Origin: JBAVVD01 sp049697115
GTDB taxonomy: Bacteria > Acidobacteriota > Aminicenantia > Aminicenantales > UBA4085
DNA: 48,349 nt
Assembly: GCA_049697115.1 (NCBI GenBank)
Contig: JBAVVD010000083.1
Coordinates: 1 to 48,349 of the forward strand
Direction of reading: 5' to 3'
Part shown: positions 1 through 8,698 of the stretch, piece by piece
How the letters are laid out: every line of letters starts with the position of its first letter
Numbering within the stretch: position 1 is the first letter of the stretch
Program-made: the position numbers and the translations under genes
Notes under the pieces: model-generated
What the model saw: the letters and a program-made list of their open reading frames with translations, nothing else
Told to the model about the DNA's origin: nothing
The model's database searches: none

Positions 1-801
1 CCAAACAGGTTTTTGAATGGCCTCAAAATTTTCACTCGTAAGGAATTCCCACCATCTTTTTTGAGAAATCCAGTATTCTATTTTGCGCTTGCCCTTTGGA
101 CGTGTCAAGACTAAGCCTGAGTTGGCAAGGTCTTGAAGCGAATTCCAGACGGCCATGGCATTGAGTCCTATCGCTTTGGCTATCTCGGCAGGATGGCCGG
201 CCTCATGGGTCAAAAGATAGAGAATACATTCCGAGCGTGAGCCGATGCCGAACAAAGACCTGAGCAGAAAGCGGATATTGCTCCTTCTTGCAACAGACAC
301 CGGTTTTGACATTTTCCGCAAAGAAAATTGTTCTCTCAAAAACCCATATTCATGAAATATTTTGGATTCTTCCCTAGGTTTTGGGCCTGGACTTCCTTGC
401 TTATTTTTAAAAAGTATTTCGTTGTGTACGATTTCATTGCGTAAACCCTTTAATAGGGCAAGAGCACTCCATTTGCGCTGGAAACTGCCCGGTTCATTTG
501 ATAAACATGCAGCGACTGCACTGACCAGGCGCTGTGAACTTTCATCCTTCTTTCTCACGATGCTCCGCAGGCGTTGGATATCCATCCATTTTCCATTGAC
601 AGCCAGCCAATCGAGAATTTCGTCAAAGAGCCGGGGCTCATAACGCGCCATTTCCAGGGAAAAAACGAGAAGCGCTTCCGGGTCCATAGCCCAGATATCC
701 TCAGTGCGGGCGCTGCCAGCAACTCCCAGGGCAGACCACTGCCGCCAGAGAAAATCGAGAATATTCTCCAGATAAAATTCTTTATAATTTAGCTGCGACA
801 T
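1..801 (-). CDS. winged-helix (HTH) protein, partial at window edge
   Basis: The minus-strand frame is open from the ATG at 801 to position 1, giving 267 codons with no stop, so the C-terminus lies outside the window. It begins MSQLNYKEFYLEN and overlaps the end of the nucleotidyltransferase gene by 20 nt, which supports this start. Residues 1-130 look mostly helical (segments LDFLWRQW, WSALALLKGLRNEIVHNE). Residues about 175-245 read like a winged helix: SECILYLLTHEAGHPAEIAKAIGLNAMAVWNSLQDLANSGLV, a MarR/ArsR-like recognition-helix pattern followed by a basic wing (RPKGKRKIEYW). By position it is probably the regulator or antitoxin-like partner of the nucleotidyltransferase; this is inference from gene pairing. 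The internal ATG at 312 (MSKPVSVARR) is a less likely alternative start that would drop the helical part. Confidence 0.75.
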   Translation of the reverse strand, partial: MSQLNYKEFYLENILDFLWRQWSALGVAGSARTEDIWAMDPEALLVFSLEMARYEPRLFDEILDWLAVNGKWMDIQRLRSIVRKKDESSQRLVSAVAACLSNEPGSFQRKWSALALLKGLRNEIVHNEILFKNKQGSPGPKPREESKIFHEYGFLREQFSLRKMSKPVSVARRSNIRFLLRSLFGIGSRSECILYLLTHEAGHPAEIAKAIGLNAMAVWNSLQDLANSGLVLTRPKGKRKIEYWISQKRWWEFLTSENFEAIQKPVW

Positions 802-1381
802 CTGCAAAACCTATTCTTGTTAGAAAATCTTTAAGGAGGAATCTGTAGCCATCGGACGGGTCGTGGGTTATGCTCCATCGGGAGGCTTCCTCAATTTCTT
901 TAGCCGTGGGCTTTAAGGCTAATAAATCATCATAATGCTTCCCTCCGGATTGGTCTGCGGCAGCATGGAGCTTGAAAAAAATCTGGTCATAGCGGCCGAG
1001 AAAATGAATGATAAGATGCTGCCCGTATTTTTTTGTTACAACTCTTTCCATCAGTCCTTGAGGCAGCCCGAAATCCATAACCGAAGCTGGACCGGTATTG
1101 AGCCAGTTTTCAGGCAGGTTAAAGTCTTTGGCGACTCTTTTTGCCGCCTCTGTCAGGACCGGCATTAATTTGTCGGCTTTTATGAGCGATGGAGTCCCAT
1201 CTTGCTTTCTTTCGATATAAGCAATAATATCCAAATCTTTTGTTGTTCGCCTGATGAAGCCTAAGACGTTCAGGGCAGCGCCTCCGCATACGACTAATTC
1301 AACGATGCCGGCTTTTAGAGTTTCGAGCTGTTCGGCAAGGGCCGCAAGCACCTTTTCGACTTCTGATTTCCCTTCAAACAC
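782..1381 (-). CDS. DUF6036-like nucleotidyltransferase
   Basis: A 199-aa protein with the minimal nucleotidyltransferase signature near residues 32-51: GGAALNVLGF, then RRTTKDLDII, where the DLD pair would bind metal. The C-terminal part is helical. The family (DUF6036/AbiEii-related NTases) often works with a winged-helix partner in toxin-antitoxin or defence loci. Here the next gene downstream is such a protein, overlapping by 20 nt. The start codon is GTG at 1381, only 2 nt after the hsdM stop, so the three genes form one operon. Substrate is unknown; tRNA or protein nucleotidylation is known for relatives but is not shown by this sequence. Confidence 0.75.
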   Translation of the reverse strand: MFEGKSEVEKVLAALAEQLETLKAGIVELVVCGGAALNVLGFIRRTTKDLDIIAYIERKQDGTPSLIKADKLMPVLTEAAKRVAKDFNLPENWLNTGPASVMDFGLPQGLMERVVTKKYGQHLIIHFLGRYDQIFFKLHAAADQSGGKHYDDLLALKPTAKEIEEASRWSITHDPSDGYRFLLKDFLTRIGFADVAAKL

Positions 1382-1383
1382 GG

Positions 1384-2871
1384 CTAAACCTTAAAGTTTA
1401 ATTCTCGTAAATACTGGAACACTTTCTCCTCAATTTCACTGTATTCTTTTTTAAGCTCTTTCAACTCATCAAGGGTTTTTTGAATGTCAATTTTTTCCTC
1501 TTCTTCCGAGCTGTCAATGTAACGAGAAATATTCAGGTTGTATTCGTTTTCCTGAATTTCATTGAGAGGAACCGGCCGGCAGTATTTCTGGATTGCTGCA
1601 AATTCCTTAAAAGATGAGGCGATTTTTTTTATGTCTTCTTTGCACAATTTATTCTGTTTTTTGCCTTCTTGATAATCATCGGCACCGTTGAGGAAAAACA
1701 CTTTGCCTTTTCTTTCCCTTGTTTTATTCCTGTTTATAATGAATAAGCAGGCAGGTATGCCCGTGCCGTAAAAAAGCTTCGAAGGGAGGCCGATCACAGC
1801 TTCGAGGAGGTCTTCTTCAACTATTCCCCTTCGGATTCTGCCCTCGGCACCTCCTCTGAATAAAGCGCCATGGGGTAAAACGACGCCGGCTCTTCCTGTG
1901 GGATTCATAATGGCAATCATATGCTGGACAAATGCGTAATCGGCATAGCCTTTGGGAGGCAGGCCGAACCGGAATCTTTTAAAGGGATCATTCTGGGCGG
2001 ACTCGTAACCCCAGTTTTTGAGTGAAAAAGGTGGATTGGCGATGACGATGTCGAATGGCATGAGGCGGCCTTGAATGAGCAATTGCGGATCGCGCAAGGT
2101 GTCGCATCTTCTAATCTGCGCGCTTGGCAAACCATGGAGCAGTAGATTCATCTTACAAATGGCCCAGGTGCCGACATTTATTTCCTGGCCAAAAAGAGAA
2201 ATGTTTCTGGGATTTTGTTTTTTTTCTTTCAAGTGGTAAACGGATTGAATGAGCATACCCCCTGAGCCGCAGGCCGGGTCGCAGATTCTCATACCCTCGC
2301 CAGGGGCAAGAATCTCGACAAGAAGCTCGACGACTTCCTTTGGGGTGTAGAATTCGCCGCCTTTCTTGCCCGCGCTTGAGGCGAACTGGGCGATGAGATA
2401 TTCGTAAGCGTCGCCCAGAATGTCCGGCTTCTCCAGGTCTTCGTTGCGCAGCCTGATTTTTGAAAAATGACTGATGAGTTGAGAAAGGATGTGATCCGGA
2501 AGCCTGTCTTTATCGTTGAAGTCAACAACTGAGAGGACTCCTTCCAGACTTTCCGGATTATCTTCTTCCAGAGCGTCGTTGGCTTTATTGATGGCTTCTC
2601 CAATATTTTGTGTCAGGGATTTAAGGTTGCTCCAGTGAGCTTTTTCAGGGACTAAAAAAGTGTGATAGTCGCGATCTTCGTAAGCGACTTTCCTGTCTCC
2701 GGTTTCTTTGAGTATTTTTTCAGCTTCTTCATCGAACACATCGGAAATCCGCTTTAGAAAAAGAAATCCGAAAATATAGTTCTTGTAGTCGGCAGCATCA
2801 ATATGTCCTCTCAAAATATCGGCAGATTTCCAAAGATGTGATTTTAAGATTTCGAGATTAACCTTTTCCAT
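1384..2871 (-). CDS. hsdM: type I restriction-modification system DNA methyltransferase (HsdM)
   Basis: A 495-aa N6-adenine methyltransferase subunit. The N-terminal helical HsdM domain (LKSHLWKSADILRGHIDAAD, then KNYIFGFLFLKRISD) covers about residues 8-150. The AdoMet motif I DPACGSGG is at 198-205 and the catalytic motif IV NPPF at 279-282. The preceding GGEFYTPKEVVELLV is typical of HsdM. A C-terminal coiled coil (DELKELKKEYSEIEEK) probably contacts the specificity subunit. An AGGAG ribosome binding site precedes the ATG at 2871. It is the first gene of an operon with the nucleotidyltransferase and winged-helix genes. No hsdS or hsdR is seen in this window; they could lie past the left edge or be missing. 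The region is visibly AT-richer than the rest, consistent with acquisition by transfer. Confidence 0.95.
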   Translation of the reverse strand: MEKVNLEILKSHLWKSADILRGHIDAADYKNYIFGFLFLKRISDVFDEEAEKILKETGDRKVAYEDRDYHTFLVPEKAHWSNLKSLTQNIGEAINKANDALEEDNPESLEGVLSVVDFNDKDRLPDHILSQLISHFSKIRLRNEDLEKPDILGDAYEYLIAQFASSAGKKGGEFYTPKEVVELLVEILAPGEGMRICDPACGSGGMLIQSVYHLKEKKQNPRNISLFGQEINVGTWAICKMNLLLHGLPSAQIRRCDTLRDPQLLIQGRLMPFDIVIANPPFSLKNWGYESAQNDPFKRFRFGLPPKGYADYAFVQHMIAIMNPTGRAGVVLPHGALFRGGAEGRIRRGIVEEDLLEAVIGLPSKLFYGTGIPACLFIINRNKTRERKGKVFFLNGADDYQEGKKQNKLCKEDIKKIASSFKEFAAIQKYCRPVPLNEIQENEYNLNISRYIDSSEEEEKIDIQKTLDELKELKKEYSEIEEKVFQYLRELNFKV

Positions 2872-2916
2872 GGTTGACTCCTGGATTCAATAAAGTCAAT
2901 TTATGAATTCCACATT

Positions 2917-2945
2917 AATTTAGATAAAATTTATTAAATTGTCAA
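2917..2945 (-). promoter_or_regulatory. sigma-70-type promoter of the hsdM operon
   Basis: On the minus strand: TTGACA (2945-2940), a 17-nt spacer, then TAAATT (2922-2917). This leaves a leader of about 40 nt before the hsdM ATG at 2871. Consensus -35 and optimal spacing make this a good call. Confidence 0.7.
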
Positions 2946-3112
2946 GATAATTTTAATTTAATAGTTTAACTATATATTTAACATGGTTAATCTATAATTA
3001 GATGAATATTATTGCACTATAAATATATAACTGACATGATTGTATTTATAGAATAATATAGAATAAGGAATGAGGAACTTATTTTTCGACCAAGGAATGA
3101 TAAAAAATATCC

Positions 3113-3151
3113 CCTTTGATTCTTTTTTCTTCTGAAAGAAAGAAGCAAAGG
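3113..3151 (-). terminator. candidate intrinsic terminator downstream of the GltB-like gene
   Basis: A long hairpin: CCTTTG (3113-3118) pairs with CAAAGG (3146-3151), and 3122-3131 pairs with 3136-3145 around a 4-nt loop, with a 3-nt bulge at 3119-3121. Read on the minus strand it is followed by GGGGATA and a run of six T (3106-3101). The stem is AT-rich, so strength is uncertain, but the position about 60 nt after the operon's last stop codon fits. Confidence 0.5.
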
Positions 3152-3212
3152 AGACGTCTCTGTTTGTGATTTGGCTTCCAGAGCCGATTGCCGAAAAGGG
3201 AAGACCCGGAAA

Positions 3213-4793
3213 CTAGCCCTTCAGTATCTTGTTAACTTCGTCTTTATCTACGTCCAGGACATAGGGAATGCCGCTGATATCGGAGGCCTCCCTGGTCAGG
3301 GCGGCGATGTCGTCTCTGGTGATATAGCCGAGTGCGAATTTGCGGTTTCCGGCCATGAGCTGCCGCAGGCCCTGGCTGAGCCTCTTGAAATAGGTGTACA
3401 GGCCGATGGCGCCGGTCGGAATCTCGCTGAATTTTTTGCCGAACTTTTTCTTGAGTTCCGGGCCGGAGACAAAAATTTCTTCCACCGAATTGCCGAAGCG
3501 TTCGACATAAACGGGAACCTGGCTTTCCTCAATGCGCTTGCCGATGGTCTTTCCGACCATGGCGGCCGCCATTGGGCCCCTGGCCATTCCCACGGCCTTG
3601 ACATAGGGAGCGCCGAGCGCCAGAGCTTTAAAGATCTGGTCTTCAAAAGTGATGCCGCCGCCCGAGATGATGTTCGGGAGGTATTCGCCGTTCTTGGCCA
3701 GCCTGTGGGCGTATTGATAGGTCAGGGCCCAGATTTCGACGCTCGGGATCCCCCATTCGTTCATCATCCTCCAGGGACTCATGCCTGTTCCTCCGCCGGC
3801 CCCGTCGACCGTCAGGACGTCAATCTTGGCTTTAGAGGCAAACTTAACGGCTCGGGCCAGGTCGGCGGGCCTGTAGGCGCCTGTTTTCAGGAAAACGTAC
3901 TTGGCCCCGGCACGCCTCAGCTCTTCGACCCTCTTGAGGAAGCTCTCTTCCTCGACCATGCCCAGCCGCGAATGTCTTTCAAATTCTTTAAAACTGCCTT
4001 TCTCAAAAGCCTGGATGATGTTGGGATCTTCCGGGTCAGGAAGGACGATATAGCCTCTTTTTCTCAGTTCCTGGGCTTTTTTGAGGCTCTTGATCTTGAC
4101 TTCTCCTCCGATGTCCTTGGCGCCCTGTCCCCATTTGAGCTCAGCCGTTTCCACACCCAATTTATTGATGACGTATTCCTGAACGCCCAGCCGGGTGTCT
4201 TCGACATTGGCCTGGACGGCGACCGTTCCGTAGCCGTCTTCCTGCCAGTCCTTGAAGAGTTGGACGCGCATTTCCATATCCGGGGAGCGGACGATTCTGC
4301 CGTTCTTGATTTCCGATTCGTCATCCATTCCACAGACGTTTTCACCGACCGTGAGAATAGTTCCGGAAATGGCGGATCCGATAGCCAATCCCGGCCAGTT
4401 CTGCTTGGCCACGTTTGTGGAACCCATGCCGGAAATCACAAAGGGAACCTTGAGTTTGATCCCTTTATCACGTCCGATCTGGGTTTCAATGGTTACCTTT
4501 TCAAAGGTCGCTTTATCGCTTTTGGCTTCAACTCCATAGGCCCCGACAGCGGTTCCCATAATGCTGAAATGGGAAAGATCGTAAGGATATTCCTTCTCAG
4601 AAGCTGCGGTGATGATACCAAAGGGCTGTGGATAGAGAACTTCAGCTCCGCGGTAGGCTGATTTTCCGATCTCACACATGCCGATACAGCCGTCGACACA
4701 TGTGACACACATTCCGCTGAAAGGGCTGATGGAGCCTTCGGTCCTGTTTTTTGTTAATGTGGCAGCACTTCGATTGAGTCTCGTATAGGCCAT
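3213..4793 (-). CDS. FMN-binding glutamate synthase family protein (GltB central-domain-like)
   Basis: A 526-aa protein matching the stand-alone FMN-binding glutamate synthase domain (GltB synthase domain, TIM-barrel). An N-terminal cysteine cluster C29, C32, C36 and C40 probably binds an Fe-S cluster. Later glycine-rich segments (TVDGAGGGTGMSPWRMMNEWG, ISGGGITFEDQIFKALALGA) are the phosphate- and flavin-binding core. No N-terminal class II glutamine amidotransferase domain and no C-terminal GXGXG domain are present, unlike full-length GltB. AGGAGGT sits 8 nt before the ATG. It is the last gene of the NuoE/NuoF-NfnB/Fe-S operon, 60 nt after the previous stop, with glnA upstream. A role in glutamate synthesis using electrons from the operon's flavoproteins is likely, but the ammonia source is unproven. 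Confidence 0.85.
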   Translation of the reverse strand: MAYTRLNRSAATLTKNRTEGSISPFSGMCVTCVDGCIGMCEIGKSAYRGAEVLYPQPFGIITAASEKEYPYDLSHFSIMGTAVGAYGVEAKSDKATFEKVTIETQIGRDKGIKLKVPFVISGMGSTNVAKQNWPGLAIGSAISGTILTVGENVCGMDDESEIKNGRIVRSPDMEMRVQLFKDWQEDGYGTVAVQANVEDTRLGVQEYVINKLGVETAELKWGQGAKDIGGEVKIKSLKKAQELRKRGYIVLPDPEDPNIIQAFEKGSFKEFERHSRLGMVEEESFLKRVEELRRAGAKYVFLKTGAYRPADLARAVKFASKAKIDVLTVDGAGGGTGMSPWRMMNEWGIPSVEIWALTYQYAHRLAKNGEYLPNIISGGGITFEDQIFKALALGAPYVKAVGMARGPMAAAMVGKTIGKRIEESQVPVYVERFGNSVEEIFVSGPELKKKFGKKFSEIPTGAIGLYTYFKRLSQGLRQLMAGNRKFALGYITRDDIAALTREASDISGIPYVLDVDKDEVNKILKG

Positions 4794-4853
4794 GATAATT
4801 ACCTCCTAAATATCATCGGTTGAAAATAAGAGAAAGCAATTTATGATGAATAT

Positions 4854-5540
4854 TCATTGCTTGCCTTTTTCCCTGACGCAGGTCCCGCAGCGGCCGGCAT
4901 CATACATCCAGCACTGCAAGTCATCGTAATGGTCCAGACATGTGGGGTCCATGGTCAGACAGGCGTTGCACAGGGCCGTTTCGGCCTGAGGGCCCTGGCA
5001 GCGGAGCTGGCAGACCGGGCAGATATACATGCACCCGCCGCAGAGCCGGCATTCTTCGGAGCGGGCATCAAAGGGCGTGGATATTTTCTTTTTGTACCCG
5101 CGGTTCTGGAATCCGATAGCCCGGCCGTCCATCTGTTCGCGGCACATGCGGACACAGAGCCCGCAGTAAATGCATTCTTCGTTCCGGATTTTAAAGCGAA
5201 CCTGAGTGACGCCGAATTTGGAAGCCATATCCTGTATTTTCTTCGAATAGGGAGCGATCGAGAGCATCAGCTCGATCATCATCCGCCTGACCTCGATGAC
5301 GCGCCTCGTATCCGTCCGGACGGTAATCCCTTCCTGGACAGGATAAGTGCAGGAAGAGACAAGGCGGGCTTTCGGACCTTCGCCGACTTCGACAAGGCAG
5401 AGGCGGCATCCTCCGAAAACGCTCAACCCTTCGTTGTAACAGAGTGTTGGAATTTCAAGTCCATAAAACCGGGCTGTGTCGAGGAGTGTCCAGCCTTTCT
5501 CTGCCTTCACTTCTAATCCATTCAATAGGAATTGAATCAT
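4854..5540 (-). CDS. multi-cluster Fe-S protein resembling the HydA/NuoG N-terminus
   Basis: A 228-aa electron-transfer protein. Residues 1-75 form a plant-type [2Fe-2S] domain with C34, C45, C48 and C64. Residues 120-180 hold two [4Fe-4S] ferredoxin motifs: C123/C126/C129/C133 (CIYCGLC) and C164/C167/C170/C174 (CRLCGGC). A further cysteine-rich tail follows (C177 to C221, including CNAC and CGTC). This resembles the N-terminal part of HydA/NuoG or formate dehydrogenase accessory subunits, with no H-cluster domain. The start at 5540 overlaps the previous stop as ATGA, so translation is coupled to the flavoprotein fusion. It probably passes electrons between that fusion and ferredoxin or the GltB-like protein; the partner is inferred. 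Confidence 0.85.
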   Translation of the reverse strand: MIQFLLNGLEVKAEKGWTLLDTARFYGLEIPTLCYNEGLSVFGGCRLCLVEVGEGPKARLVSSCTYPVQEGITVRTDTRRVIEVRRMMIELMLSIAPYSKKIQDMASKFGVTQVRFKIRNEECIYCGLCVRMCREQMDGRAIGFQNRGYKKKISTPFDARSEECRLCGGCMYICPVCQLRCQGPQAETALCNACLTMDPTCLDHYDDLQCWMYDAGRCGTCVREKGKQ

Positions 5541-8500
5541 GATTTTTCCCTCATGGCATTTTTTCCATCTTCGGTTTCCAGGTCGCACCTCAGACAGCGC
5601 CTGGCTTCTTTCCTGGCAAGTTTTTCCGACAGAGACCCTTCCACGTCTTTGAAGTTTTTGCGTCTTTGGGATACGGTCAAATGCGGTATTTTTGGCCTCT
5701 TGGCCTTCGCCACTTCATCTTCCGTGAGCGCGACAGCCGGGACGTAGACGGAAGGCCTTCTCAGCGTGTATTCTATCGTTTGAGGTTTTCCTTCGATATA
5801 TTTCTCAATCATTTCCGCAGCCGTTTTTCCGGCGGCCATCGCTGCGACAACCGTGTTCGGACCGGTGACGACATCACCACCGGCAAAGACGCCTTCCCGT
5901 GTGGTCTTGAATGTTTCAGGATCCACCCCAATGGTTTCTCCTCTGGCCGTGTTTATGCCGTCATTTCCGGAAAGGTAAGAGATGTTCGGCCGTTCGCCGA
6001 TGGCCAGGATGAGCGTGTCAAGCCGGACAGTGAATTCAGATCCTTTTATGGGGACAGGCTTCCTCCGGCCGCTCGCATCCGGTTCGCCGAGCTTCATCCG
6101 GATGCATTCCACTCCGGCGATTTTTCCGTTTTTGGACAGGATCTTCACCGGAGCCACAAGGAACTGGATGTTCACTCCTTCTTCGATGGCCGCATCCACC
6201 TCTTCAGGGAAGGCGGGCATTTCTCTCTTTGTTCTGCGGTAGAGAATGGTGACCTTCTGGCAATTTTTATCCCTGAGCGCAACGCGGGCGGCGTCAATGG
6301 CAGAATTTCCTCCGCCGATAACTCCTACTCTCTTTCCCACGGGGACATTTTCGCCGAGGTTGACAGCTTTCAAATATTCCAGAGACTGAAGGACGCACTC
6401 GGCATTTTCGCCCGGAATCCCCAGGCTCATGGATTTCCAGGAACCTGTGGCTATGAATACGGCTTTATAGCCGTCGTTGAAGAGGTCATCAATGGAGAAG
6501 TCTTTTCCCAGAGTTGTTTTTGTCTTGATTGTGACCCCCAATTTTTGGATGTATTCGATATCCTGGTTCACCAGGCGTTTGGGCAACCGGTGTTCGGGAA
6601 TTCCGCCGGCCAGCATTCCTCCGGCCATAGGTAAGGATTCAAAGATTGTGGGTCGAAATCCCTTTTGACTGAGATAATATCCGGCGGTTAAACCCGCTGG
6701 TCCGGATCCGATGAGGGCCACTTTTGCGCGATCCTGACGCGGAGGGGTGATTCTGGGCTTGATTTTATGATCCTTGGCCCAGTTGATGATGAATCTTTTC
6801 AGGGCCCGAATGGCAATCGGCTCTCCGGCTTCAGCGGCTCGGCAGACCTTTTCACACGGGTGGTGGCAAACCCTGCCGCAGATTGAGGGCAGGGGATTAT
6901 CTTTCATGATCACGTCAAATGCTTCACGGAACATCCCTTGAGCGATGAGGGCAATATAGGTCGAGGCTTCCTGGCTGATGGGGCAGACGGTATGGCAGGG
7001 AGAGGAGACAATTTCCTTACAGACAAGGGCCGGGCATTTTTTATTTTTGATATGAGCTTCATATTCGTCCCGGAAGTACTTGAGTGTCGAGAGGACAGGA
7101 TTTGCAGCCGTCTGGCCCAGGCCGCACAGCGAAGCGTTCTTGACGGCTAACGCGAGTTCCTCCAGAAGCTGGAGGTCTCCTTCTTTTCCTTTCCCATCGG
7201 TGATATCTTTTACGATTTCCCACATTCTCTGAGTACCCTCACGGCAGGAAAGACATTTTCCGCATGATTCGTCCCGGAGAAAGTTGAGAAAATATTTAGA
7301 GACATCCACCATGCACGTGGTTTCATCCAGGATGATCATGCCGCCAGAGCCCATGATCGAGCCCGCCTGTGCCAGGCTCTGGTAATCAATCGGGAGATCG
7401 AGCATTTCTTTTGGGAGGCAGCCTCCCGAGGGGCCGCCGGTCTGGACGGCTTTAAATGTTTTCCCGCCGGGTATGCCGCCTCCGATGTCGTAAATAATCT
7501 CTTTGAGGCGTATTCCCATCGGGACTTCAACGAGGCCAGTATTGTTAATTTTACCAACGAGGGAGAAGATCTTTGTTCCCTTGCTTTCCGCCGTGCCGAT
7601 TTTGGCAAACCAGTCTCCGCCTTTCTGAATGATGATCGGGACATTCCCCCAGGTTTCGACGTTATTGATGTTGGTCGGTTTTCCCCAGAGTCCTTTTTCT
7701 GCAGGAAAAGGAGGCCGCTGCCTGGGCTCTCCGACCTTTCCTTCAATGGACGCGATCAAGGCCGTTTCTTCGCCGCAGACAAATGCGCCGGCACCTTTGG
7801 CGATGTGAATGTCGAAATCAAAACCGGTATCAAGAATGTTCTGGCCCAAGAGCTCTGTTTTCTTAAGTTGCTCAATGGCCAGGCTGATATGCTTGACGGC
7901 CAGAGGATATTCATCGCGGACATAGACATAGCCTTCCTTGGCGCCGATGGCGTAGGCGCCGATCATCATTCCTTCGAGAACGCGATGCGGATTTCCTTCA
8001 AGAAGGCTGCGGTCCATATAGGCGCCCGGATCTCCTTCATCGGCATTGCATATGATGTATTTGGTGTCCCCCTCAACTTTTCGGGCCAGCTCCCATTTGG
8101 AACCTGTGGGGAATCCCGCCCCTCCTCTGCCCCTGAGTCCTGACTTTTTGACTTCATTAATGACCTGCTCGGGGGACATACCGCTCAAGACCTTAATCAG
8201 AGAGCCGTATCCACCGATGGAAAAGTAATCATTCATGTCCGTCGGGTCAATCAGAGCATTGTCGCCCAGCACAAGCCTTTTTTGCTTTTTATAGAAGGGA
8301 ATGTCTTTTTCATGAGAGACTTTTTCGCCGCTGCCCGGATCAATATAAAGAAGATGATCCAGGACTTTATTCTTGAGAATCGTCTGATAGAGAATATCTT
8401 TGGCATTATCAGGGCTGACTTTCTGGTAAAAAATATCACGGGGATAGATGATGATATTTGGCTCGGCTTCGCAAAATCCATGACAGCCTGTGACTTTGAG

Positions 8501-8698
8501 TTTGACCTTTTTTTCGAGCTTTTCTTTTCGGATGATTGTTTTCAAGGAATGGATGACCTTTTGTGACCCCCGCGCTTGGCCGCAGGTTCCAGAGGAGATG
8601 GTCAGGACCGGTCTTTTCTCGGATTTCCTTTCTTGGATTTGTTCGTGGATAACATTTTTAAGCTCTTTGATGGACGTGAATTTCTTTATTCTGTTCAT
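5537..8698 (-). CDS. NuoF/HydB-type flavoprotein fused to an NfnB/GltD-type FAD dehydrogenase
   Basis: A 1053-aa fusion. Order: thioredoxin-like Fe-S domain (about 25-115; GTCGQARGS and TGCHGFC); NuoF core with the NADH/FMN motif GRGGAGFPTGSKW; SLBB region; a [4Fe-4S] motif ESCGKCLSCREGTQ with SLCGLGQ; then from about 575 an NfnB/GltD module. That module has Fe-S cysteines (CHTVCPIS, CGRVCHHPCEKVC), an FAD site GSGPAGLTAGYYL, a pyridine-nucleotide site GVIGGGNSAIDAARVA, and FAGGDVVTGPNTVV near the end. The start at 8698 makes an ATGA overlap with the NuoE-like gene; an upstream in-frame start at 8809 lies inside that gene and is rejected. HydB proteins normally end in a 2x[4Fe-4S] domain, which here is replaced by the NfnB-like module. 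The first domain shows only three of the usual four cluster cysteines. A role as NADH/NADP(H)-linked, possibly bifurcating, dehydrogenase is inferred. Confidence 0.93.
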   Translation of the reverse strand: MNRIKKFTSIKELKNVIHEQIQERKSEKRPVLTISSGTCGQARGSQKVIHSLKTIIRKEKLEKKVKLKVTGCHGFCEAEPNIIIYPRDIFYQKVSPDNAKDILYQTILKNKVLDHLLYIDPGSGEKVSHEKDIPFYKKQKRLVLGDNALIDPTDMNDYFSIGGYGSLIKVLSGMSPEQVINEVKKSGLRGRGGAGFPTGSKWELARKVEGDTKYIICNADEGDPGAYMDRSLLEGNPHRVLEGMMIGAYAIGAKEGYVYVRDEYPLAVKHISLAIEQLKKTELLGQNILDTGFDFDIHIAKGAGAFVCGEETALIASIEGKVGEPRQRPPFPAEKGLWGKPTNINNVETWGNVPIIIQKGGDWFAKIGTAESKGTKIFSLVGKINNTGLVEVPMGIRLKEIIYDIGGGIPGGKTFKAVQTGGPSGGCLPKEMLDLPIDYQSLAQAGSIMGSGGMIILDETTCMVDVSKYFLNFLRDESCGKCLSCREGTQRMWEIVKDITDGKGKEGDLQLLEELALAVKNASLCGLGQTAANPVLSTLKYFRDEYEAHIKNKKCPALVCKEIVSSPCHTVCPISQEASTYIALIAQGMFREAFDVIMKDNPLPSICGRVCHHPCEKVCRAAEAGEPIAIRALKRFIINWAKDHKIKPRITPPRQDRAKVALIGSGPAGLTAGYYLSQKGFRPTIFESLPMAGGMLAGGIPEHRLPKRLVNQDIEYIQKLGVTIKTKTTLGKDFSIDDLFNDGYKAVFIATGSWKSMSLGIPGENAECVLQSLEYLKAVNLGENVPVGKRVGVIGGGNSAIDAARVALRDKNCQKVTILYRRTKREMPAFPEEVDAAIEEGVNIQFLVAPVKILSKNGKIAGVECIRMKLGEPDASGRRKPVPIKGSEFTVRLDTLILAIGERPNISYLSGNDGINTARGETIGVDPETFKTTREGVFAGGDVVTGPNTVVAAMAAGKTAAEMIEKYIEGKPQTIEYTLRRPSVYVPAVALTEDEVAKAKRPKIPHLTVSQRRKNFKDVEGSLSEKLARKEARRCLRCDLETEDGKNAMREKS

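Larger units (their letters stand above)
2872..3212. other. AT-rich intergenic region between hsdM and the GltB-like gene
   Basis: No gene is visible in these 341 nt. It holds the hsdM promoter (2917-2945) and a candidate terminator of the redox operon (3113-3151). The stretch 2946-3110 is very AT-rich with no conserved element that I can name. Confidence 0.6.

Noticed and set aside
362..792. Plus-strand frames of 72-93 codons near the left edge
   Set aside because: They overlap a continuous 267-codon minus-strand frame with clear protein-like composition and operon overlap; the plus-strand translations are serine/arginine-rich and lack features.
3171..4661. Plus-strand 496-codon open frame
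   Set aside because: Antisense shadow of the GltB-like gene, whose family motifs and ribosome binding site are clear.
5666..6634. Plus-strand 322-codon open frame
   Set aside because: Antisense to the NfnB-like part of the fusion; no family features.
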